From: an uncultured Algibacter sp.
GTDB taxonomy: Bacteria > Bacteroidota > Bacteroidia > Flavobacteriales > Flavobacteriaceae
Assembly: GCA_947499935.1 (NCBI GenBank)
Contig: CANMQH010000001.1
Span: 1-64,000 of the forward strand
Direction: 5' to 3'
Length of the DNA: 64,000 nt
The notes beneath the pieces were generated by a model that was given only the letters and a program-made list of their open reading frames with translations, had not been told where the DNA came from and made no database searches. The position numbers were made by a program, and so were the translations under genes. Of this stretch, positions 1 to 9,237 are shown piece after piece; within the stretch, counting starts at the first letter, position 1; the number at the start of each line of letters is the position of its first letter.

Positions 1-114
1 TACATCAATAAATTTATCTTCGATAGACCAATAAACAACATTAAAATAGAAATTACCTAATTACACCCAACGGGTTATGAATATTATATATAAATAAACT
101 TGGACTAATACAAT

Positions 115-152
115 AAAAAAAGGTGCAACTAGACGTCTATCTAGTTGCACCT
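115..152 (-). terminator. Rho-independent terminator of the secreted hypothetical gene
   Basis: A perfect 12-bp stem (121-132 with 141-152, core AGGTGCAACTAG) encloses an 8-nt loop. Read on the minus strand it is followed by seven T residues (114-120). It lies 23 bp beyond the stop of the minus-strand gene that ends at 175, as expected of an intrinsic terminator. Confidence 0.85.
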
Positions 153-174
153 TTATCTTATAATGTCTTATTTT

Positions 175-1773
175 TTATTTGCAAGAATTTAATTCTTTAC
201 AAAATAGCAATAAGTCCTCAGGTGTATTTTTAAACGCTTTATTTTGTGCTTTTTCAGCTAAAGTTGGACATCCTTCAGCTAGTTTAACGAGTTTCTTTTT
301 AAATCCAAAGACAAAAGCGGTAGACAATGTCGACTTACCTTTTTTACTGTCATTAGGAGTGTAAATCACAGTTTCTTCGTTATTAAAAAGATATAGATCT
401 ATTTTGTCCGATTCAAAGAGTATTTTACAAAGTTTTTCCTTCGCTCCACCCAATAACATTTTTGCGGCATCAACATCATCACCTTTTATAGAAGATTCTT
501 TAAACTTTACATTTTTATAGTGCGTGCCATCAACAAAAAGGACTTCATTAAAATCTTTGGCGCTTTTTACTTCTGTGCCAACCGGAGATTTATTATTATC
601 GTACCTAACTGTTCTTATTTTGTATGCTATTTTATCAATATCTTTAGTTTCCATATCTACCAGAGTAGTATCTCCTGCTTTAGATATTAAATAAGCTTTT
701 ACTAATTCTAATTTAGAATTTGAAGCATTTTGGTATCCGTTTTGATTTTCAGGTTCTTCTTCAACAACATTAGAGAGATCTTCCGTTATCACCTCAAAAT
801 GTCTTGTATTAGTTTTATTAATTTTAAACTTCTCTATTAAATTATTAGATATGCGAATAAAATGCTTACCATCAGATTTATCGTAACCATTATCAATTAT
901 TTTTTGGCCATATTCTTTAGCTTTTTCAGGCATTTCAAGATAATAATAAATCTTTGCAATATTATAATAACTAGCATACCTTACTTTGGCCATTTTTTTC
1001 TTAGTTCCGACGTATTTAGGTATTAAACTATTAAAATAGTCTATTACAGGTTGTGTTTCTGCTTTTAAATCTTCAATAGGCTGATCATACTTCATTTTAG
1101 CGAAGATGACTTTTAAGGTTTCAAAAGCTTCCATGTGGTTTTTGTACTCTGGGTGTTTTTTACTTCCTAGAATCCAAAAATTTTCATTACTTTCATTTCT
1201 TGGAACATAACCATACTTACTATTTAGAGTACCGTTAATTCTGCTTAGAATACTTTTTTTGTGTTTAGAAGCATATTTGTTTTTTATATTATAACGATTA
1301 TTATTGTAATGGTTTTGGGCATCCCTGTAACTCGAAAAAGAGTTACTAGTATAGTTGTCTTTTTCAGAATAATCTTGTTGGTATCCATTATCAATAACAT
1401 CAGAATTGCTAACAGATAAGCTAGCCGAAGATGTATATGGTATATTTACATTGTATGTGTAGGTAGTAGAAGTAACATTGCCGTTATCATCTTTCTTTTC
1501 GTGTTTAGTTTTATTAATCTTTACTTCACCAACGCTAGTGCCATTAAAACTATAATTAATATCTAAAGTGCCATTTTCTTTAACTCTTGAAAATCCTGAA
1601 AGTGCTATAGCTCTTTTGTTGGAAGAAAATGTTCTTTTACTATTGTCCAACACAGGCTTAGAGGGCAATATCACATAGGAGACATTAAAATATTCTCTGT
1701 CTAAATTAGCACTTTGCGAAAATGAAATAGCATAAGTTATTAATGTTAAAACGAGTGTAATTGTTTTTTTCAT
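175..1773 (-). CDS. Secreted protein of unknown function, TPR-like middle
   Basis: I do not recognise a family. The reading frame extends to 1812, but the ATG at 1773 is preferred because it starts a clean Sec signal peptide (MKKTITLVLTLITYAISFSQ). The mature protein is about 510 residues, with a Ser/Asn/Tyr-rich N-terminal third. A helical stretch near residues 265-300 (KVRYASYYNIAKIYYYLEMP) looks like a single TPR hairpin. The C-terminal half has a pattern resembling a beta-rich domain, and the final segment contains paired cysteines. It stands alone with its own terminator, divergent from trxA. The signal peptide predicts a periplasmic or secreted location; no T9SS sorting domain or lipobox is present. 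Confidence 0.75.
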   Translation of the reverse strand: MKKTITLVLTLITYAISFSQSANLDREYFNVSYVILPSKPVLDNSKRTFSSNKRAIALSGFSRVKENGTLDINYSFNGTSVGEVKINKTKHEKKDDNGNVTSTTYTYNVNIPYTSSASLSVSNSDVIDNGYQQDYSEKDNYTSNSFSSYRDAQNHYNNNRYNIKNKYASKHKKSILSRINGTLNSKYGYVPRNESNENFWILGSKKHPEYKNHMEAFETLKVIFAKMKYDQPIEDLKAETQPVIDYFNSLIPKYVGTKKKMAKVRYASYYNIAKIYYYLEMPEKAKEYGQKIIDNGYDKSDGKHFIRISNNLIEKFKINKTNTRHFEVITEDLSNVVEEEPENQNGYQNASNSKLELVKAYLISKAGDTTLVDMETKDIDKIAYKIRTVRYDNNKSPVGTEVKSAKDFNEVLFVDGTHYKNVKFKESSIKGDDVDAAKMLLGGAKEKLCKILFESDKIDLYLFNNEETVIYTPNDSKKGKSTLSTAFVFGFKKKLVKLAEGCPTLAEKAQNKAFKNTPEDLLLFCKELNSCK

Positions 1774-2006
1774 AGAGATTTTGTTTGGAGTATTTATTGT
1801 AAAATGTTGCAATATATATTAAAATACAAGAGATTTAAATTTATATGAATTATTTTTTTAGTATCATATAGTATAGTTGTACAAAGTGTTAAACTCCTCT
1901 ATAATGGTCTATAAATAGTATATTACATGGTTTTTAAATAATATTAACTAATATTGTCATAAACAAAACAAATTGTTACCTTGTAAGTTCTAGAGTATTT
2001 TTTGAC

Positions 2007-2014
2007 TAATTTTG
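2007..2014 (+). promoter_or_regulatory. Possible -7 element of the trxA promoter
   Basis: TAATTTTG matches the Bacteroidota -7 consensus TAnnTTTG and lies 43 bp before the trxA ATG. No good -33 TTTG is seen at the usual 19-bp spacing, so this is a weak call. Confidence 0.35.
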
Positions 2015-2057
2015 TGTGATTAAAACGAATTAAAAACCTATTTAAAATATAAATATT

Positions 2058-2375
2058 ATGGCATTAGAAATAACAGATGCAACGTTTGAAGAAACGGTGT
2101 TAAAAAGTGATAAACCTGTATTAGTGGATTTTTGGGCAGCTTGGTGCGGACCTTGCAGAATGGTTGGACCTATCATAGATCAAATTAGTGAAGAATATGA
2201 TGGTAAAGCCGTTATTGGTAAAATAGATGTTGATGCTAATCAAGAATTTGCTGCCAAGTATGGTGTACGTAACATACCAACAGTATTGCTTTTTCACAAT
2301 GGAGAAGTTGTTGGAAAACAAGTTGGTGTTTCTGCAAAGAACGCATATACAGATGCTATAGACGGGCTTTTGTAG
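2058..2375 (+). CDS. trxA: Thioredoxin
   Basis: A cytosolic disulfide reductase of 105 residues, the usual size of thioredoxin 1. The redox motif WCGPC is at residues 29-33 and the cis-proline is in RNIPT near residue 75. The N-terminal strand is followed by DFWAAWCGPC as in the family. It is monocistronic by appearance: a hairpin with a T-tract follows at 2396-2428. Electrons would normally come from a thioredoxin reductase, which is not in this window. A second thioredoxin-fold protein at 8941 lacks these cysteines. Confidence 0.97.
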   Translation: MALEITDATFEETVLKSDKPVLVDFWAAWCGPCRMVGPIIDQISEEYDGKAVIGKIDVDANQEFAAKYGVRNIPTVLLFHNGEVVGKQVGVSAKNAYTDAIDGLL

Positions 2376-2395
2376 TAAATAAATAAAAGAAAATT

Positions 2396-2428
2396 GAAAA
2401 GGTTTGCCGTAATGGTGAACCTTTTTTT
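2396..2428 (+). terminator. Terminator after trxA
   Basis: AAAGGTTTGCC pairs with GGTGAACCTTT (two G-T wobbles) around a short loop and is followed by seven T residues (2422-2428). It separates trxA from clpP. Confidence 0.75.
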
Positions 2429-2453
2429 ATTTTAGTTAAAAATTTAAAATAAG

Positions 2454-2996
2454 ATGAGTAAACAAATAAAAGTCCAAGATGCTATTGATAGTAAATTAAT
2501 AGAATCACGTAAAGTATTTCTATGGGGGCAGGTAGACGATAAATCTGCAAAACACGTTATCGATAGATTACTCTATTTAGATGCTTTAGAAACAAAAGAT
2601 ATTCATTTATACATTAATAGTCCAGGCGGGTATGTAACTTCTGGCTTTGCTATGTACGATTGTATAAAGTCTTTAAATAGTGATGTATCTACAATTTGTA
2701 CTGGTTTAGCAGCTTCTATGGGGTCTATATTATTATCAGTAGGTGCTAAGGGTAAACGTTTTATCCAGCCGCATGCTAGGGTTATGATTCACCAACCTAG
2801 TGGTGGTGCACGAGGACAAGCTAGTGATATTGAAATTACGGCTCAGGAGATATTAAAGACAAAAGAGTTAAGTGCTAAAATTTTAGCAGATAACTGTGGG
2901 CAGGATTACGATAAGGTCATGAAAGATTTTAATCGTGATCATTGGATGGGGGCAGAGGAATCTGTAGCTTATGGTATTGTTGATGCTGTGATATAG
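2454..2996 (+). CDS. clpP: ClpP-family serine protease, short paralogue
   Basis: A Clp protease proteolytic subunit of 180 residues. The catalytic triad can be placed: Ser88 in TGLAASMGS, His113 in MIHQP and Asp162 in NRDHW. The spacings of 25 and 49 residues match those of E. coli ClpP. The protein lacks the N-terminal propeptide and is shorter than housekeeping ClpP (about 194-220 residues). No clpX is adjacent, so it may be a second ClpP that forms mixed or alternative rings with a ClpX or ClpA encoded elsewhere. It follows the trxA terminator, so it probably has its own promoter in the 25-bp gap or depends on readthrough. Confidence 0.9.
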   Translation: MSKQIKVQDAIDSKLIESRKVFLWGQVDDKSAKHVIDRLLYLDALETKDIHLYINSPGGYVTSGFAMYDCIKSLNSDVSTICTGLAASMGSILLSVGAKGKRFIQPHARVMIHQPSGGARGQASDIEITAQEILKTKELSAKILADNCGQDYDKVMKDFNRDHWMGAEESVAYGIVDAVI

Positions 2997-3021
2997 AAAA
3001 AGGGGTAGTACAGATAAGCGT

Positions 3022-3080
3022 AGACACTAGTTTGGGATTTATTTGATAACTTAATTCTAGTATTAATTCGTCTAGTGTCT
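3022..3080 (+). promoter_or_regulatory. Inverted repeat in the DUF58 gene leader
   Basis: A 9-bp arm AGACACTAG (3022-3030) has its exact complement CTAGTGTCT at 3072-3080, 41 bp apart and ending 7 bp before the ATG at 3088. If transcribed it could fold into a stem that closes just before the start codon. The function is unknown. Confidence 0.35.
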
Positions 3081-3087
3081 TAAAAAA

Positions 3088-4017
3088 ATGAACTTACAAA
3101 ACGAACTAAATAAAACAGAAGGATTTAAAAACCTTGAATTACTTGCTAAGCAAGTGGTCGAGGGTTTTATTGCTGGAATGCATAAAAGTCCGTTTCATGG
3201 CTTTTCTGCGGAATTTGCGGAACATAAAATTTATAACCCAGGAGAAAGCACGCGCCACATAGATTGGAAATTGTTTGCTAAAACAGATAAGCTTTATACC
3301 AAACGATATGATGATGAAACCAATCTTCGGTGCCATATTATTATAGACAATAGTAGCTCGATGCACTTTCCAAAAACAGATTCGTTTTCTATAAATAATT
3401 TAAATAAAATAGGTTTTTCTGTATTAGCTTCTGCAAGTTTAATGCATATTTTAAAAAAGCAACGTGATGCTGTTGGATTAAGTATTTATAGTGATGCTTA
3501 CGATTATTATGCGCCAGAGAAAGGGAGCGAACGTCACCATCAAATGTTACTAAATCATTTAAGTGAAGCTGCTATTTCTAAACCTATAAATAAGCAAACA
3601 GAAACTTATAAATACTTACATGAAATTGCAGAAAAAATTCATAGACGATCTATGATATTTTTGTTTACTGATATGTTTCAAACCTCAGAAGACGAAACAA
3701 AGCTTTTTGAGGCGCTTCAACATTTAAAATATAATAAACACGAAGTCATTTTATTTCATGTGTTTGACAAAGCAAAAGAATTAATATTTGATTTTGATAA
3801 TAAGCCTAAACGTTTTATTGATGTAGAGACAGGAGAGCATATTAATTTGTATGCAGATTCTATAAAAGAGAATTATAACAAATCTGTAAATAATTATTTT
3901 GATACTTTAAAATTGAAATGTGCTCAATATAAAATCAAATATGTAGAAGCCGATATTAATAAAAACTTTAATAACATATTGACAACCTATATGATAGAAC
4001 GACAAAAATTCGTTTAA
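3088..4017 (+). CDS. DUF58 (VWA-like) protein
   Basis: A DUF58 family protein of 309 residues. The diagnostic segment runs RHIDWKLFAKTDKLYTKRY (about residues 57-75), followed by a VWA-like strand with a MIDAS-type motif, IIIDNSSSMHF (about 88-98: D-x-S-x-S). DUF58 genes commonly sit beside MoxR AAA+ ATPases and act in poorly defined membrane or chaperone systems. No moxR is next to this copy, and no transmembrane segment is seen, so it is probably cytosolic. The 90-bp leader contains an inverted repeat. The stop is followed by tRNA-Asp, which has its own promoter. Confidence 0.88.
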   Translation: MNLQNELNKTEGFKNLELLAKQVVEGFIAGMHKSPFHGFSAEFAEHKIYNPGESTRHIDWKLFAKTDKLYTKRYDDETNLRCHIIIDNSSSMHFPKTDSFSINNLNKIGFSVLASASLMHILKKQRDAVGLSIYSDAYDYYAPEKGSERHHQMLLNHLSEAAISKPINKQTETYKYLHEIAEKIHRRSMIFLFTDMFQTSEDETKLFEALQHLKYNKHEVILFHVFDKAKELIFDFDNKPKRFIDVETGEHINLYADSIKENYNKSVNNYFDTLKLKCAQYKIKYVEADINKNFNNILTTYMIERQKFV

Positions 4018-4115
4018 ATTTAAAAGAAGAAAAGCATCTTTGTTTTAAAGGCCGTTTTTAAGATTAATTAATAAAAAGTATTTTATATATTTTAATGAAA
4101 AAAGTTGCAAAAACG

Positions 4116-4146
4116 TTTGAGATATTAAAAAAGGCGTGTATATTTG
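4116..4146 (+). promoter_or_regulatory. Promoter of tRNA-Asp
   Basis: TTTG (4116-4119), 19 bp, then TATATTTG (4139-4146): an exact match to the Bacteroidota sigma-A consensus (TTTG-N19-TAnnTTTG). The tRNA begins 18 bp after the -7 element. Confidence 0.85.
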
Positions 4147-4164
4147 CAACCGCAATAGAGCAAC

Positions 4165-4238
4165 GGTCTGGTAGTTCAGTTGGTTAGAATGTCGCCCTGT
4201 CACGGCGAAGGTCGCGGGTTCGAGTCCCGTCCAGACCG
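4165..4238 (+). tRNA. tRNA-Asp (anticodon GTC)
   Basis: A full cloverleaf can be drawn. The acceptor GGTCTGG pairs with CCAGACC, the anticodon stem TCGCC/GGCGA encloses loop CTGTCAC (anticodon GTC), and the T arm is GCGGG-TTCGAGT-CCCGT. The discriminator is G at 4238. CCA is not encoded. The unit has its own consensus promoter and terminator. Confidence 0.98.
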
Positions 4239-4255
4239 CTAAAAATTGCAAAAAT

Positions 4256-4283
4256 AAAGCTCTGAGAAATTAGGGCTTTTTTT
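4256..4283 (+). terminator. Terminator after tRNA-Asp
   Basis: AAAGCTCT (4256-4263) pairs with AGGGCTTT (4272-4279, one G-T pair) across an 8-nt loop, followed by a run of T to 4283. Confidence 0.75.
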
Positions 4284-4484
4284 GGCAATTATAACGAGGT
4301 TGTGTTGTTCCCGAAGTAAATTCGGGAAAGTAGTTTGCCAAAGTAATTTGGTAATCCAATGGAAAGCTTTCCTTTTTTCTTTATAGAAGATTGGGATGCT
4401 TTTTTGTTTTGTGGGATATTGATATACTTTTTTAGAATCAAAAAAAAATATCAATTTTGGTTACACAAAGTTATTTTTAACGCA

Positions 4485-7337
4485 TTAATGCGCCTCCAAC
4501 CAATTGTCTCCAATATCTAAATCCACATCCAATGGGACTTCTAGTGTATAGGCGTTTTCCATTTCGGTTTTAACAAGTGTTTTAATAGTTTCTAACTCGG
4601 GTTTGTAAACATCAAAAACCAATTCATCATGCACTTGTAAAAGCATTTTAGTTTTATAATGGCCTGCTTGGAGTTTGTTATAGATATTAATCATGGCTAT
4701 TTTGATAATGTCGGCAGCGCTACCCTGTATAGGTGCATTAACGGCATTTCGCTCTGCGGCACCACGTACTACGGCATTTCTAGAATTTATATCTTTTAAA
4801 TAACGGCGACGCCCTAAAACGGTTTGTACATAACCATGATCTCGTGCAAAATCGACTTGTTTACTTATGTAGTTTCTAAGTTTTGGATATGTGGCGTAGT
4901 ACGTGTCTATTAATGCTTTAGACTCTGCCCTAGATAAATTGGTTTGATTGCTTAACCCAAAAGCTGAAACGCCATAAATAATACCAAAATTTACTGTTTT
5001 TGCATGACTTCGTTGTTCTCGAGTTACTTGGTCTAGAGCAATATTAAATACTTTAGATGCGGTAGATGCATGAATGTCTTCTCCGTTTTTAAACGCAGAA
5101 ATCATAGTTTCTTCTTCGCTTAATGCGGCAATGATACGAAGTTCAATCTGCGAGTAATCGGCAGCCAATAACGTGTAGTCTTCATTGCGCGGTATAAAGG
5201 CTTTTCTAACTTGTCTACCTCGTTCAGTACGTATGGGTATGTTTTGAAGATTAGGGTTGTTGCTACTTAATCGTCCTGTGGCAGCAACAGTTTGCATATA
5301 ATCGGTATGTACACGTTTTGTTAGTGGTTCTACCTGATTTGGAAGCGCATCAACATAAGTGCTTTTTAGTTTAGATAAACCACGAAAATCTAGTATTTGT
5401 TGAATAATTTCATGGTCTTTGGCTAGATAGCTTAAAATGTCTTCTCCAGTGGCGTATTGTCCTGTTTTGGTTTTTTTAGGCTTATCTACAAGTTTTAACT
5501 TTTCAAATAGAATAATACCAAGTTGTTTTGGAGAAGCGATATTAAATTCCTCTCCAGCCGCTTCATAAATACTTTTTTCAAGATTTAAAATATCGTTATT
5601 TAGGTCATGAGATAAAGCATTTAAGAATGTTTCATCTAAATTAATACCTTCCAGCTCCATAGCGGCTAAAACACGAAGTAGTGGAACTTCTATCTCGTCA
5701 AATAATTTTTGAGTATTGGCATCACCCAATTCTTTCTCAAAATGTTCTTTTAATTGTAATGTGATGTCGGCATCTTCAACAGCATATTCGGTTTGCTTTT
5801 CTAAAGGAACATCGCGCATAGATAATTGGTTCTTTCCTTTTTTACCAATTAAGGTTTCAATAGAAATAGGCGTGTAGTTTAAATACGTTTCTGCCAAGAC
5901 TTCCATATTATGGCGCATATCTGGGTTTATAAGATAATGGGCCAACATAGTATCAAATAACTTGCCTTTTACTTGGACATTATATTTTGCTAAAACTTTA
6001 ATATCGTATTTTAAATTCTGACCTATTTTTTCAATAGTTTCACTTTCAAAAAATGGGCGTAGCAACTCTATTAAAGCTTGAGCTTCTTCTTTACTTTCCG
6101 GAAAAGGGAGATAAAATCCCTTGCCAGTTTCCCAAGAAAATGCGATGCCTACCAATTGGGCCGTTAGTGGGTTTAAACCTGTAGTTTCAGTATCAAAACA
6201 AACACTAGATTGATTCATTAAATTTTTAATGAACAATTTGGTTGCCATACCAGGTGCTATGCTTTGGTAAAAATGTGACGTATTTTCGGTACTTTGCCTT
6301 GTGTGTTCTGTAGTGATATCTCCATCTGTTTCTACAGATGGGTCTGCCCCAAATAATGAAAATTGACCAGCGCCAGCACCCGCATCGTTTTGTGTTTGCT
6401 TGGTTTTTGGTGAAGGTTTCTGTTTTGTGTCTTCTTTTTGTGTTTTGTCTGATTCTAATGCAAACGTTTTTAAAAAATTATCCGTTAAGCGTCTAAATTC
6501 TAATTCCTGAAAAATTTCGGTTACTTTAGGGATATCGGGTTGGTCTAATTCAAAATCTTTAGCATTAAAAGTTACGGGCACATCTAACATAATGGTTGCT
6601 AATTTTTTTGAGAGCATGCCTAGTTCGCCATTAGCTTCAATTTTTTCTTTCATTTTACCTTTAAGCTCATGGGTATTGGCTAATAGGTTTTCCATACTAC
6701 CATATTGCGCTAAAAACTTTTTAGCTGTTTTTTCGCCAACACCAGGTAACCCGGGTATATTATCACTAGAGTCGCCCATCATGCCTAAAAAATCAATAAC
6801 TTGCATAGGGTCTGTAACTTCAAATTTTTTCTGTACTTCTGGGATACCCCAAGTTTCGTATCCACCACCAAAAACGGGTCTATACATAAACGTATTTTCG
6901 GTAACCAACTGGGCGAAATCTTTATCGGGTGTTACCATAAAGGTTTTGTAACCTTCTTTTTCTGCTTGTCGAGAAAGCGTTCCTATAACATCATCGGCTT
7001 CAAAGCCTTCTTTAACCATAATGGGAATGTGCATGGCTTTAAGGATATTATATATATGCGGTATTGCCGTTTTTATACCTTCTGGTGTTTCGTCTCTATT
7101 GGCCTTATATTCTTTATACATTTCCACACGGTCTGCACTACCACCTTTATCAAAACAAACAGCAAGGTGATCGGGGCGTTCGCGCTTTATAACATCTAAT
7201 AAAGAGTTCATAAAGCCCATAATGGCAGAAGTGTCTTCGCCTTTAGAGTTAATTCTTGGGTTCTTTATAAAGGCGTAATAACCACGAAAAATTAATGCAA
7301 AAGCATCAACTAGAAAAAGGCGTTTTTGATCGGACAT
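4485..7337 (-). CDS. polA: DNA polymerase I
   Basis: A full-length polymerase of 950 residues. The N-terminal 5'-3' exonuclease (FEN-like) covers about 1-290, with LVDAFALIFRGYYAF at the start and GLPGVGEKTA near 200. A Lys/Gln-rich linker near 300-345 is followed by a 3'-5' exonuclease domain whose acidic motif DTETTG (about 380) is intact, so proofreading is expected. The family A polymerase domain has DYSQIELR (about 726) and QVHDEL (about 900). It acts in Okazaki-fragment processing and repair. The gene is monocistronic on the minus strand, between tRNA-Asp and the divergent metallophosphoesterase gene. Confidence 0.97.
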   Translation of the reverse strand: MSDQKRLFLVDAFALIFRGYYAFIKNPRINSKGEDTSAIMGFMNSLLDVIKRERPDHLAVCFDKGGSADRVEMYKEYKANRDETPEGIKTAIPHIYNILKAMHIPIMVKEGFEADDVIGTLSRQAEKEGYKTFMVTPDKDFAQLVTENTFMYRPVFGGGYETWGIPEVQKKFEVTDPMQVIDFLGMMGDSSDNIPGLPGVGEKTAKKFLAQYGSMENLLANTHELKGKMKEKIEANGELGMLSKKLATIMLDVPVTFNAKDFELDQPDIPKVTEIFQELEFRRLTDNFLKTFALESDKTQKEDTKQKPSPKTKQTQNDAGAGAGQFSLFGADPSVETDGDITTEHTRQSTENTSHFYQSIAPGMATKLFIKNLMNQSSVCFDTETTGLNPLTAQLVGIAFSWETGKGFYLPFPESKEEAQALIELLRPFFESETIEKIGQNLKYDIKVLAKYNVQVKGKLFDTMLAHYLINPDMRHNMEVLAETYLNYTPISIETLIGKKGKNQLSMRDVPLEKQTEYAVEDADITLQLKEHFEKELGDANTQKLFDEIEVPLLRVLAAMELEGINLDETFLNALSHDLNNDILNLEKSIYEAAGEEFNIASPKQLGIILFEKLKLVDKPKKTKTGQYATGEDILSYLAKDHEIIQQILDFRGLSKLKSTYVDALPNQVEPLTKRVHTDYMQTVAATGRLSSNNPNLQNIPIRTERGRQVRKAFIPRNEDYTLLAADYSQIELRIIAALSEEETMISAFKNGEDIHASTASKVFNIALDQVTREQRSHAKTVNFGIIYGVSAFGLSNQTNLSRAESKALIDTYYATYPKLRNYISKQVDFARDHGYVQTVLGRRRYLKDINSRNAVVRGAAERNAVNAPIQGSAADIIKIAMINIYNKLQAGHYKTKMLLQVHDELVFDVYKPELETIKTLVKTEMENAYTLEVPLDVDLDIGDNWLEAH

Positions 7338-7563
7338 ATTTTTTGTTTTGAAAGAAAATCAAAACTACAAAAAGTTAGGTTTAAAACGGAATTTATAATG
7401 GTTTCCTTCTAGGTTTGAATTTACTACATGTAAAAAACTATATTAAGAAGCGCAAAAACTCTTAAGATTAATAAAAGACTTAGTTTTATCTTAATGATTA
7501 GTTAAATATAAATCCAGATATTCTTTATTACTTATCAATACACTTATCTTTGATATAAAAAAG

Positions 7564-8805
7564 ATGCTTCGTTGGATAATTTTTATACTCATATTCGGTA
7601 TTTTAGACGTATATGCATACCAATCTGTAAAAACAGTCATTAAAAATCGATGGGTCTTTGGTCTCTATGTTCTAATATCCATATCTGTTTATGGCTTTTT
7701 CTTATATGTTTTTTTAAATTATGACCGTAGTGTAGGGCAAACTAAACAAACATTACTGGCTATGGGGCTGTTTTTATTGGTCTTTGTTCCTAAAGTAGTT
7801 TTATTTTTTATCATGTTTGCTGAAGATATTGTACGTCTTTTTGTAGGAGGGTATAATTATGTTTCAAATAATTTCTTTTCGGGTAAATCCAAAACGTATT
7901 TGCCGTCCAGAAGGCGTTTTATAAGCCAATTGGCTCTAGGTTTAGCAGCCATACCTTTTGCCTCTTTACTATACGGTATATTTGTTGGAAAGTATAATTA
8001 CAAGGTGTTAAAGTATAAACTGAGTTATGCAGATTTACCTGATGCTTTTGATGGTTTTAAGATTACTCAAATAAGTGATATACATTCTGGTAGTTTTGAT
8101 AATAAAGAAAAGATAGAATATGCCATAGATTTGATTAACAAACAGGAGACAGATCTTATTTTGTTTACAGGAGATATTGTAAATACTAAGGCTGATGAAA
8201 TGACGCCTTGGATTGATACATTTAAGCGTATAAAAACCCCGAAATTTGGAAAGTATTCCGTTCTAGGGAATCATGATTATGGAGAATATGCGACCTGGTC
8301 AAGCGAACAAGCTAAAGAAGATAATTTTAAAGCTATAAAAGATATTCATCAAAAAATAGATTTTAAATTACTTTTAAACGAAAGTAGATTTATTGAAAAA
8401 AATGGAGAACGTTTAGCTTTAATAGGGGTTGAGAATTGGGGTAAATCTTTTAAGAAAGCAGGAGATTTAGATGTGGCCATAAAAGATATATCGAGTGATG
8501 ATTTTAAAATACTAATGAGTCACGATCCATCGCATTGGGAATATGAAGTTAAACCTCATAAAGAGAATTTTCATTTAACTTTAAGTGGACACACGCATGG
8601 TTTGCAATTCGGAATTGAAATCCCAGGTTTCTTTAAATGGAGTCCTGTACAATATGTATACAAACAATGGGCAGGATTGTATAAGTCCGATAACCAATAT
8701 ATTAATGTAAATAGAGGGTTTGGCTACCATGCCTACCCTGGTCGTGTAGGTATATGGCCAGAAATAACAGTTATAGAACTTAAGAAAGAATCGGTTAATG
8801 TATAA
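7564..8805 (+). CDS. Membrane-anchored metallophosphoesterase
   Basis: This 413-residue protein has about three hydrophobic helices within the first 105 residues. A basic stretch, SRRRFISQ, then precedes another hydrophobic segment (about 120-140). The catalytic domain follows with the calcineurin-like metal-binding motifs in order: DIHSGS (about 172), GDIVN (about 202), GNHDYG (about 236) and SGHTHG (about 341). This arrangement matches the YkuE/YaeI-type phosphoesterases. The substrate is unknown; related enzymes hydrolyse phospholipid or nucleotide phosphoesters at the membrane. A -7-like TATCTTTG is present at 7545-7552, very close to the ATG, so the leader would be short. The SRRRF pattern resembles a Tat motif but lies after transmembrane helices. 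Confidence 0.9.
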   Translation: MLRWIIFILIFGILDVYAYQSVKTVIKNRWVFGLYVLISISVYGFFLYVFLNYDRSVGQTKQTLLAMGLFLLVFVPKVVLFFIMFAEDIVRLFVGGYNYVSNNFFSGKSKTYLPSRRRFISQLALGLAAIPFASLLYGIFVGKYNYKVLKYKLSYADLPDAFDGFKITQISDIHSGSFDNKEKIEYAIDLINKQETDLILFTGDIVNTKADEMTPWIDTFKRIKTPKFGKYSVLGNHDYGEYATWSSEQAKEDNFKAIKDIHQKIDFKLLLNESRFIEKNGERLALIGVENWGKSFKKAGDLDVAIKDISSDDFKILMSHDPSHWEYEVKPHKENFHLTLSGHTHGLQFGIEIPGFFKWSPVQYVYKQWAGLYKSDNQYINVNRGFGYHAYPGRVGIWPEITVIELKKESVNV

Positions 8806-8940
8806 AATAGATAGATTAATGTTCTAAAATATAATTTATAAGAATGTAAAGCGAGTTTGCATATTTGAGTGCATGCTATTTGTAATATGAAAAAAATGCT
8901 TAGGTTTGTATAAGTATATTTGACTAATAAACAACAACAT

Positions 8941-9237
8941 ATGTCAAAATTTGGACAATTAATAGATGTAGATATTCCTGTTTTACTAGATTTTTATACC
9001 GATTGGAAAAACGAGTCTGAAACTATGCACCTCACATTAAGAGATGTAGCAGCTGCTTTAGGTGATAAAGTTAAAGTAATAAAAATTGATGTTGATAAAA
9101 ATAAAGAATTAGCAGAGGCCTTAAGGGTTAAAACATTGCCAACGTTAATTATTTATAAGGATGGTGAAATGAAATGGCGCCAAAGCGGAGAACAAGATGC
9201 AAATACGCTTATAGCTATTATTCAAAAGTATTTTTAA
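8941..9237 (+). CDS. Thioredoxin-fold protein without cysteines
   Basis: A 98-residue thioredoxin-like protein. The region that should carry CxxC reads DFYTDWKNESETM, and there is no cysteine anywhere in the protein. The cis-proline loop (KTLPTL) and the strand IDVDKNKELAEALRV are kept. It therefore cannot be a dithiol oxidoreductase and may be a binding or chaperone-like protein. A TTG at 8920 would extend the frame by seven codons, but it overlaps a -7 promoter match, TATATTTG (8915-8922), so the ATG at 8941 is preferred. The gene is convergent with the deacetylase gene and their stop codons overlap at 9234-9237. Confidence 0.88.
   Translation: MSKFGQLIDVDIPVLLDFYTDWKNESETMHLTLRDVAAALGDKVKVIKIDVDKNKELAEALRVKTLPTLIIYKDGEMKWRQSGEQDANTLIAIIQKYF

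Noticed and set aside
4045..4251. Minus-strand 68-codon frame containing VWTGLEPATFAVTGRHS
   Set aside because: It is the antisense translation of tRNA-Asp, a well-known spurious protein phrase in annotations.
8920..8940. TTG start extending the thioredoxin-like gene by seven codons
   Set aside because: The TTG overlaps the -7 promoter match TATATTTG, so it would lie upstream of the transcript start.
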